Positions 55,946-64,000 of a stretch of DNA of 64,000 bases are shown piece after piece; the first letter of the stretch is position 1; the number at the start of each line of letters is the position of its first letter. Source of the stretch: Malachius bipustulatus (lineage: Eukaryota; Arthropoda; Insecta; Coleoptera; Melyridae); NCBI GenBank assembly GCA_910589415.1, contig OU342630.1:83200186-83264185 (forward strand), written 5' to 3'. Made by a program: the position numbers and the translations under genes. A model generated the notes under the pieces. The model saw only the letters and a program-made list of their open reading frames with translations, was not told the DNA's origin and searched no databases.

Positions 55946-56689
55946 TTGAACTACCTTTGACAAGATAAATTTTTTAAGGTTATGGATGTTTCTAATCAAA
56001 TTTGACTTTGTTTTAAATTTCACCTACGCTGCGTTGCCAAAACAGGAATATATTATCTAAAGTAGGTACTTATACTAATATTCGGGGAAATATTTATTTT
56101 TGTGTAAAATCAGACAAGGAGGATTTATTTCTTGATCGATTTTTTTAAACTATATGTGAAATGATTAACGATTCCTTTAAATATGTTTTCTGTATTTCAA
56201 AACTTTAATTTTTATCCAAAAAAATACGAAATATAAAAATTATCATAATTTATTGTTTGTTTTTAGTTTAGTAATAAAAGATAAAAATACAAGTTATGTT
56301 CATTGTCATTAAAATTTCTTGTTTAACGGTTTAAATAAGATTCATATATTATAAGGTAAGCTATATTTCTACACTTCTACAGTTCTACACACTTCTACAA
56401 TGCTTTTATAGTTATTGAACAAGAAATATTCAACTAGAAAATTAAGAAATGTTATCCAGAGAAGTAATTTAAAGGCTAGCGGTTACAACATTATTTATAA
56501 AAATCTACAATTATTTCGGATTTTTTTGCTCGCGATACTTCTTGATTTTACTCTCAAATTTTATTGAGTTGGTTTAAATTCGAAGATAAAGATTATGCCC
56601 TGGAAATTTATAAAAGGCTATTTCAACAAATTTTTTCAACTGACTTCAATTTTCCAATATCAAAGTTTTTTTTTAAGAGGGAGCATTGG
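55946..56689. other. no gene seen
   Basis: AT-rich, with CTACAGTTCTACAC-type words at 56375-56400. No gene. Confidence 0.4.
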
Positions 56690-56896
56690 TCTTAACCGTG
56701 TAGATAAGACCTAGTCATTCCAATCTAGTAATTTGGCTCTCAGAACTAGCTAATTTGGCCAGACACAAATTTTAAATTTATAAATACATAGTTAAATTAC
56801 CGAGAAATAACCATGCCGAGCTGGGATTTGAACCCAGACGGTGGCAGCGTCAACGGCTCAATAATTATAGTCAGTGACCTAAACCGCCGCGCTCAA
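56690..56896 (-). mobile_element. tRNA-derived SINE
   Basis: On the minus strand the head reads GAGCGCGGCGGTTTAGGTCA, then about 45 bases later GGGTTCAAATCCCAGCTCGG. The latter contains a perfect B box (GGTTCAAATCC, 56824-56834) inside a T-arm-like hairpin; the former sits where box A and the D-arm belong. The acceptor and anticodon arms do not pair as a tRNA, so it is a SINE head, not a functional tRNA. The body continues to about 56690 without coding capacity; the 3' end is not certain. Transcription would be by RNA polymerase III. Confidence 0.7.
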
Positions 56897-57889
56897 AATA
56901 AAAGTTATTTAATAATAATATAATAAAAAACTCAATCACATTTACATTTATGATCTTTGATTTGTTCTCTATTGTCTTAAATAACTTAAAGTGCTGGACT
57001 TCTCTCTCTCGCGTCATGTGGTGAAATTCAGGAACATATATCATTTATATCATGTCGCCGACTCTTGAAATACCTAATTTTCACGAGAACATTTGAAGAA
57101 TAAGTAGGGGTAGTCTTTATTCCCTTTTTCAACTAATTTAATTCAAATTTTGAAGAAAGCAGATGGAATGAGCCTCATGATCTTTGTAGGTTGCCAATAA
57201 GTTTTTCTTCATTTTCAATTTATTGTAGGGAGTTGGAGGATTTTTTTGCTAGTTGAGGAAAGTCTTGCTAACTCGGTTGAGGATGAGTTATGACAAATTC
57301 TTATCTCGTTATTGTCGTTTGATACTGAGGCTGCCTAAAATATATGAATAAAAATTATATTTGGATAGAACTATAAATTTTCTGAATCCAATCGGTTTAA
57401 TTTAGGTATGATTATTGGGGTAAGCATTCATGCATGGTGTAGAGCTCATCTTCTTCGAGGTAGGACTGAGTCTCACAAATTCGGGAAGCACGATTTACCG
57501 GGGTTTGTATTACAGAGCTCGTTTTTGGGCTGGGTGTTGATTGGAGTTCTTGTGTAAATAACGATCTCTTTGTGTTGGTTTTCGGTAGACACTGTGCCAC
57601 ACATTTCAATTACTTTTGGCATTATAATATAATAATGTAGTATTCAAAGGTGATTTAAGTTCTTTTCAATTTTAAAAGGATTGAAATAAGATGCTGAAAA
57701 TCTGACAGAACTTTTTGAATGAAGTTACTGAACGTCTAATAATTAAATATTTTTTACTAAAAAATAACAACAATCGTATATTATTGAATTATTGTTTTCA
57801 TACGTCAAACATATTTTTATTAGGTAAGAAATTAATCCTAATGGCATATGAGTAAAGTGGGAAGTCATTTGAACTTTTTTAGCTCAAAT
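56897..57889. other. no gene seen
   Basis: AT-rich. A minus-strand frame at 57412-57609 is rich in Ser, Thr and Pro and less AT-rich than its flanks, but no domain or splice site supports it. Confidence 0.35.
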
Positions 57890-57972
57890 CGACTGTCCAG
57901 GGTATCCAACTTGAAGAAAAAATATCACAGCCAACTTGAATCCAAAAACGTCTGAAATGGGATATAGAGATT
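57890..57972 (-). repeat. inverted repeat arm (partner at 55863-55945)
   Basis: It carries the reverse complement of the 55863-55945 core. The flanking bases differ, so the shared segment is short. Confidence 0.55.
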
Positions 57973-59819
57973 TTATTTTGTTCAAAAAATCCGTTGCGAT
58001 TGTTATTCATTAAATGTTATTAATTCCCGAGATGTAACATTAACTCCTTGATTTCACTTCGTGTCCTTCCTTTCTGGTGGGCAGCCTCACCTCTAAGAAC
58101 CTGTCCAACTTCACGGCTACATTATACGAACCTCATTACAAAAGAAAATGATGAAAAGAACACAATATTGTTTAGATACGCTAAGGTATGCGCTACTGTA
58201 TACGTCCTGCTAGCTACTCCTGTATCGTCTTAATAATATCATATTTTTTAGTGCTTTTTTTATAGCAGGAGGTGTGGCCGAGCAGTCAGCTTCTATCAGA
58301 ACCCAATCTTGGTTCTGATTGTTCGGAGAGACTTACAATAGATTAACAAATCTGAAAATAAACGAATTACGTTTATTAATTTAATGGCAGTATTCCTTAA
58401 TTGCGTTTACGTGTGTTATTAGGAATATTTCTCATTAACTTCCCTTTGATGTTCTACGCTCATCTTGTGACGCTAAATAGACATCCGGTCTGTGGATGTA
58501 CTGAGGTGTTATAAATACCTCGAAATCGTTTTATTGAATTTTAACTTTCTTTTATTCAAGGACATAATTCAAGATATAAATAATTCATAGGTAGGGCCGT
58601 ATTTATTTTTAGAATCTTGTTTTATTTGATGACTTTCAGCGCAATGCACAATTCTAAAGCGTTGCGGGAACTTCATTGTCTTTCACAGATTTTATTTCGT
58701 AACATAAAACATGCTCATTTAAAAATCTGATCAAAATATTTTTAACCGATGCAGGAACTGAATAATATCCTACACGTCTCTCGTTACTTGCAGGAGACGA
58801 GCTTCATCTTTAGCAACCATCAACCATGCTCAATTTTTGTTTCCATGCAAATGTCTTGTTTTTTAAAAAATAGTACCTGCATGAGATCCTCAGACTTCGG
58901 AGATTTTTAATTTCGGTTCAACTCTACACAACCGCGAACTTCCATGTTATTATGTGAGAATTATTTTGGCAGACTAAATTGGTTTATAATTAAAAATGTA
59001 ATTAAGAGGATCATATTATATTTTGCATTAAAATATCTGTATCTGGAATTAGAGACTTTTTAAAACTTCCCAGCGACCAAAACCTAAAGATTTCAGTTCA
59101 GCCGTTAAAATTAACACAACCGACGTTCCGGGAGAGTATCGAATCCCAGATTGGAGAAGATCTTACCAGGATTCATATAATGTGACATAAAACCATTTCT
59201 GGACAGAAGTGAATAGCCTTTGCAATCTGGGACGAGGATCAGATGTCCATTTAGATAATCACGACGGACTTGTTCGCAAGTGACAGAATTCATGATGAGA
59301 TTCGCCTTCTCCCGACGACGTACTACTCTCTACATACGTACCCGCGGATTCCCCAATCCCGCACGGCATCATATTCAAATGGGACTCATTTTATAACCCC
59401 CGGAAAGATATGGCTTCACTGGATGCCAAACATTGAACCGGATTGGCAGTCACTGTGCTTGATTATGGACTTAATCCACGGCATATAGTCTTTCTTCCCT
59501 TAGGTCATGTTCTACCAAATGATATGAATTTAGTAGATTTTTTTAATTACGGGATCTACAAGGTGATCCCTGTAAAAGCTTCATTATGATAGGTATGTAG
59601 AAATACGCAGGAGAAGATAGCTATATACACTGAGCGGTAAAATTATGGAGCCAAGTCGATAAATCTTAAGATTGTTAGTTTTTAGAAAAATCGAAAAACA
59701 GATCAATTTATAATTTTAATTTAATTTCTTGTGCATATTTTTTAAGCAGGGTGCTCGGTGCTCCTTCCTTGGTCCAGTAATGACAACATAGTGTATTTTT
59801 TTTTAAATGTGGGACACTG
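57973..59819. other. no gene seen
   Basis: No supported gene. 58267-58285 (GGAGGTGTGGCCGAGCAGTC) looks like a tRNA A box without a B box at the right distance. 59100-59490 is less AT-rich and has short frames on both strands without recognisable domains. Confidence 0.4.
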
Positions 59820-60205
59820 TACAGTATTGCATTTTAATATTGTCTGAGAAAACCCAATAAGAATGGTTTTTACAGTTGGTGTTTAAATTGAGTAGGTTAT
59901 GATATGAGTTATAACAAGTGAAAAACGCAATTTCTCATTTTGAAAGCAGCTTACCTTGAAAACGGTTAAAGAAACATCAACCTGTATAAAATTTAAACTA
60001 AATAATAGGATACCACGTGAAAATTTAAGATAGGGACATGTAAGCCGTTTTCCTGTATCTTTAGCCGTTTTCAAGGTAAGCTGCTTTCAAAATGAAAAAT
60101 GGCGATTTTCACTGGTTTATGACACCTACTACCTAATTTAAGCCGCAACTGTAAAAACCATTAATATTGGATTTTTTCAGGAAATATGAAAATACAATAA
60201 TACCT
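59820..60205. mobile_element. 386-bp foldback element
   Basis: The left arm runs from about 59822 and includes AATGGTTTTTACAGTTG and TTTTGAAAGCAGCTTACCTT. The right arm includes AAGGTAAGCTGCTTTCAAAA and CAACTGTAAAAACCATTAAT-type sequence, ending near 60205. The arms are about 160 bp, with indels. The loop is 60-80 bp. There is no coding capacity. The target duplication is not clear. Confidence 0.7.
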
Positions 60206-60841
60206 ATACGCAGGGGGTCCTATTTATAAAAATATACCAGGATGTCCTTCTTAAAATAACGAATTAGGTATCGACTTCCGGTATTGTCGGAAGTGCGGTA
60301 AAATTGAATTTCTCGTGATCACTTTTGTCTAAAAATGGTAGCCAACCTTATATGAATCAACCTGTGCCTGTTGGTATAGCATAAACGTTAATTTTTATAT
60401 GTGATGTAATACAAAATGGTTTCTTAATAGTTTTCGAGATATCTCGAGAAGAGTGGCAAAATTAGTCATACCCCTCTTAATTCCCGAAATTTGCAAAGTT
60501 TTCAAAAACTATGTGACAGTTTTTTTTCTTCTGTCCTAACATGAGATATATCGGTCTGTGGAAATGCCTGAAAGATGTCAAACTGTTAAAACAGCGTTAC
60601 CAGAATAGGCCATTTTTTACATTAAGCTATAAATATTGAGTTGAATCGTTTTCAAAATATCAAAAAAAGGTCGCAAAATCCCGCCCTTAATTCCTCAATC
60701 TTGCAAATCTAACATTTTCAAAAACTTCCATAGGTACTCTGAAATTAAAAAATTAAACTGAAACTAAAATAAATCTACGTCTCATTTAAATGGGTAAATC
60801 TTCCTGGAAATAGAATTTTCAGCTTTAATTTTGGTCGGAAC
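60206..60841. other. no gene seen
   Basis: AT-rich, no supported gene. Confidence 0.45.
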
Positions 60842-60846
60842 ATGAT

Positions 60847-61126
60847 TGTTGACGTTTGTAGTCTGATGATGTAGGTAATGAAAAGGTTCGTTTTTAATTA
60901 AATGTATATTACGGCAACATTGTTGATATTATGCACTAAATATCTCGGAGTCGGGGGACCGGGACCGGGTTGATCAGAGCGAGCCTCCTCGACCGATCTC
61001 ACAATAATAATAATGTTACAATGTCCCTTACTGCCCGGCATAACGTCTTCCCTGACAACGTGTCGCTGTGTTGCCACGTTGTCCAATAAAGCCACGCAGC
61101 AAGGTTGTCAATAATTAATCTCAACA
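60847..61126 (+). repeat. 5' LTR of the miniature element
   Basis: Starts TGTTGACGTTTGTAGTCTGA and ends TAATTAATCTCAACA, with the inverted TGTTGA/TCAACA ends of a retroviral-type LTR. An AATAAA polyadenylation signal lies at 61086-61091. It differs from the 3' LTR at CTCGGAGTC/CTAGGAGTC, CTTACTGCC/CTTGCTGCC and CTGACAACG/CTGGCAACG. Confidence 0.93.
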
Positions 61127-61225
61127 TACCGGCCCCCTTGGAATGTTATGACATTTAGAGATAACATTTCAAAATGAAATAATATAAATGATACATAATA
61201 ATTGTGTGATTGAAAATAAAAAATA

Positions 61226-61429
61226 AAAAATAGGATTACTGGTGCGCTGACAGTGAAAGAACTAGACAAATCAATGACTTCCCTGATTAAGCTAGCGCAA
61301 TATGAATTCCATGATAACAAAACAAAATCGCAAGATAATACATCTCTTCGATCAAGCAAATTATTAGCGCTAAGTCCATATTCTGACAATGATGGTTTAA
61401 TCCGGCTCGAAGGACCAAATTTATGTTGA
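61226..61429 (+). pseudogene. BEL/Pao Pol fragment (before integrase)
   Basis: The frame ITGALTVKELDKSMTSLIKL, then a spacer, then SKLLALSPYSDNDGLIRLEG corresponds in order to the stretch of BEL/Pao polyproteins between RNase H and integrase (typical form: xLTxEEIxxA...LIKxVQ...SKLxxLSPFLDExGLIRVGGRL). Here the last conserved GGRL is replaced by EGPNLC, the LTR begins within the next codons and the frame stops there. This shows that the polyprotein was cut by a deletion joining Pol to the 3' LTR. It encodes no complete domain. The reading comes from recognition, not alignment. Confidence 0.75.
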
Positions 61430-61703
61430 CGTTTGTAGTCTGATGATGTAGGTAATGAAAAGGTTCGTTTTTAATTAAATGTATATTACGGCAACATTGT
61501 TGATATTATGCACTAAATATCTAGGAGTCGGGGGACCGGGACCGGGTTGATCAGAGCGAGCCTCCTCGACCGATCTCACAATAATAATAATGTTACAATG
61601 TCCCTTGCTGCCCGGCATAACGTCTTCCCTGGCAACGTGTCGCTGTGTTGCCACGTTGTCCAATAAAGCCACGCAGCAAGGTTGTCAATAATTAATCTCA
61701 ACA
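61424..61703 (+). repeat. 3' LTR of the miniature element
   Basis: 280 bp, three mismatches from the 5' LTR (98.9% identity), no indels. The 20 bases before it (CGAAGGACCAAATTTA) contain no clear polypurine tract, only GAAGGA. Confidence 0.93.
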
Positions 61704-61708
61704 ATGAT

Positions 61709-62625
61709 CATTAAACATGTACAAATCAGTACAGAACACCGCAATGATCGGATAACTCTGCTAAAAAGCCCAATTTTAGCTAAATCTGTTGACACTAACT
61801 TGCAATTAATTAAATTATCTGCCACGTCATATCTAATAAAATAAATTTTTCTACTCCTAACCTTTAATATGCATATTAAATATGAATCACAAGTGCTTTA
61901 ATGGGTCTCATTAAGATACAAATTTTCATTAAAGCACTGGTCAAGCTATCCAATGGCAGAGGAGCATTTTCAATGGAATCGGTTCCTTTTCGCTCACAAT
62001 CGGGTTGGTCCAAATCAACCGAAGTCACAGAGAGTTTTGTCATACTCACGACAAAAATTGCCTTGTGATATAAGTTCTGTATTTCTGAAAAAAATTCTGA
62101 ACGTTTATTTAATTTAGAACATAAGTAACATTCAAAGAAAATTTATCAAGATTTTATATGTTACCTTAATTAATTTGATAGGTAGGTATATCGTGTAAAA
62201 GATAGGAAGATAAAGTAGGTATAATATCATTCGTAGCGCTCCGTGATAGTATTCAAAGCGGCAACGCTGTGACCGTCGCATTGCGCAGGTAAACAATATC
62301 GTAATTAATGGCTGTCAATGTTATTAAAATTATTATTAATCTCAAAATCAAAGCGTAAAATTCGGAATTCGAACTTCGCATAATAAAAATTACGCAGTAG
62401 TGAGTAGTGTCCTTTAAACTTGATACTAAAACATGTCTCAGCAGAATAATCTTAGCGACGAAGAGAAAATTTGGTAATATGCGTAAACAAATCGCAACCT
62501 ATCTTAACCTCAATGATCCGCATTGTACATGGGTCATTGTTAAAATATATAATTTTTTAATCTTTTATATTAAATAAAAAAGGGTCGTAGAAAAAATAGT
62601 GTATGGAACTCGCAGATAATGGCTA
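61709..62625. other. no gene seen
   Basis: AT-rich with no supported gene. Confidence 0.45.
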
Positions 62626-62708
62626 TTAATACGCTCTTATGATGGTTGAGACACTCGCCTACGGCTCGTATCTTAACCATCATACTCACGTATTAATAGC
62701 CTTCATTA
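62626..62708. repeat. short hairpin element (83 bp)
   Basis: ATAATGGCTATTAATACG at the left and CGTATTAATAGCCTTCATTAT at the right are complementary; inner arms include ATGATGGTTGAGA and TCTTAACCATCAT. It may be a very small MITE or a cruciform-forming palindrome. Confidence 0.6.
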
Positions 62709-64000
62709 TAATCTCGTTGCATAATATACTAATTTTATACCAGACAACGCTCTACATTTTTTGGAATAACTTTTTTATTTGTGGTCTTTTGAAAAAAAAA
62801 CATTTATATGCAACTGCTAGATATTGTAAAGCACAGGAAAACATCCTATCTTTGACATATTGTACGAGGCCCCAGATATAGCTTACTAAAGACCATATAG
62901 GTCGTACTTATGGGAAAAATCTATGGAAAAAGAAGAGCGGAACGAAAACAATACTCTCGAAACTGGTGTAACATCACAGATGCAATAACCTCTATATTCA
63001 GAAGATCCGACGAAGGGAGACTTTGTATTGTCCAATGAAAGCACAGACGTCAACGCGCTAAAAAGCGCACGGCACTATAAGAATAAGACTTATATGCATT
63101 TTTGTTGCCTAGGAATCAGCGCTTTAGATTTTTGAAGCTTCCAAGATCTGATTGCCACTATGATTATAGAAGTTCGCGTGGATTTGAAAAAAAAATAGGA
63201 TTCCTACAATGTATGTAGTTATTGGAGAATGGAGAGACTCATCTGTGACAGATAAAAATGGTTATATTCGAGATGGTAAACAGTACTTTTTATAATATTT
63301 TGTTTGAAAGTTCCGACTGTGTAAACTTATTAAAAATCACCACCATGAGTGAATCTGTATTATGTTAGTTAATAAAAAACAGCCAATATAATAATTTAAG
63401 GCCTTACTTTAGAAGGACTTAAAAAGAAATTTAAATGCGACTTATGCAGGGTGGTCCAGCATTTCCTGTAGGTACAATTATTAAGAAACATGAATTCAAT
63501 CTCGAATTTTGATGAAATTAGAAAAATCGTCAGAAAAGTGATGTAAGTCTACCAAGTTGAGATAAGCTTTCAAGTAAGAACAATGAGAGACTTCCATGAT
63601 CTTCATGGATATAGCTAGCTTTATAGCGAGTTCATCATGCACCCGTCGCCGGAATAGTAATAGTCCACGTAAAGAGTACGTTATTATATCTTCACGTCTG
63701 CTTATCATGCTACCGTGTTACGCTCTTACGTAAGGAGTTAGGTTGTTGGGATATTGATAGTTTCAACGAGAAACAGCGGCAACCGAAGCAGCTCGACTAG
63801 GCAGCCACCCACGGTCCCGACTGTGAAGTCTAACCAGGACTAACCATAAGCTGTTTTGATTTGTAAAACAATTTTTAAAAAAATGTAAGAAGTGTATGTT
63901 ATAAAATTAATTTTAACCTTCTGTGTCTCTATGTGCTAATCTCAACTTATAATAAATCAGTTTTCATTAACATTTTATTACTCACAACAGTGTTTTAAAA
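62709..64000. other. no gene seen
   Basis: AT-rich, no supported gene. GCAGGGTGGTCCAGCATTTC at 63448-63467 is another CAGGGTG-type word of the kind bordering foldbacks, without a partner here. Confidence 0.4.

Larger units (their letters stand above)
60847..61703 (+). mobile_element. miniature BEL/Pao-derived LTR retrotransposon
   Basis: Two 280-bp LTRs (60847-61126 and 61424-61703) flank a 297-bp interior. The LTRs begin TGTTGA and end TCAACA, are bounded on the outside by the same five bases ATGAT (60842-60846 and 61704-61708), and differ at only three positions. The interior retains about 65 codons related to BEL/Pao Pol. Gag, protease, reverse transcriptase, RNase H and most of integrase are missing, so its movement would need proteins from another element. 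Size and layout fit a TRIM-like element. The low LTR divergence suggests a recent insertion. Confidence 0.93.

Noticed and set aside
58267..58325. A tRNA gene suggested by a good A box (TGGCCGAGCAGT)
   Set aside because: No B box follows at the right distance and no cloverleaf can be drawn. At most it is a tRNA scrap.
60898..61672. Two almost identical 65-codon minus-strand frames
   Set aside because: They lie inside the two LTRs of the miniature retrotransposon and are identical only because the LTRs are duplicates.

Overview
The window looks like insect nuclear DNA, AT-rich and gene-poor. Only one piece of a host protein gene is recognised: a 191-bp internal exon at 39629-39819 on the + strand, encoding the region of METTL9 (DREV, a protein-histidine N-methyltransferase) just before its SAM-binding domain, with a clean polypyrimidine-AG acceptor and a GTAAGT donor. 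No other METTL9 exon was found, so much of the window is probably intron or flank of that gene. The insect assignment rests on the mix of transposons (R1-clade and RNase H-bearing LINEs, BEL/Pao, mariner, pogo/Tigger and PIF/Harbinger relatives) and on frequent GTAGGTA/TACCTAC motifs. The order cannot be fixed from the sequence alone.

Almost everything else that can be explained is mobile or repetitive DNA. Left part (1-12 kb): a decayed mariner-like transposase, a tandem pair of a dispersed 330-bp repeat that recurs at 5, 6.5 and 35 kb, a small TA-flanked MITE, a pogo/Tigger-type MITE full of internal TTATCCG motifs, a near-perfect hairpin, and a 546-bp terminal-inverted-repeat element. From 13 to 26 kb: LINE fragments (RNase H at 14 kb, RT with a (TTA)n tail at 17 kb, small RT and RTE-like scraps at 24.5-25.4 kb), two large foldback elements (19.2-20.3 and 20.7-21.3 kb) each carrying a smaller MITE inside one arm, and a 93-bp tandem array at 22.2-22.8 kb. 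From 26 to 38 kb: a 228-bp MITE, a 2.07-kb 5'-truncated LINE with a 13-bp target-site duplication, a Tc1-like fragment, a scrambled R1-clade LINE, a PIF/Harbinger deletion derivative keeping remains of both of its genes, and another decayed LINE.

The right part (39-64 kb) holds the METTL9 exon, a block of degenerate repeats with GC-rich palindromes (40.3-44.1 kb), a satellite array of two unit types of about 187 and 196 bp (45.9-48.0 kb), a mariner transposase fragment, a second copy of the 546-bp element split by a LINE (50.6-52.7 kb), a 1674-bp foldback inserted into a MITE (53.2-55.1 kb), a tRNA-derived SINE (56.8 kb), another foldback (59.8-60.2 kb), and a miniature LTR retrotransposon of 857 bp with identical 5-bp target duplications (60847-61703).

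No cooperating gene system such as a defence locus, biosynthetic cluster or operon is visible. The most unusual objects are the miniature BEL/Pao derivative and the nested insertions whose empty target sites can be read inside the same window.
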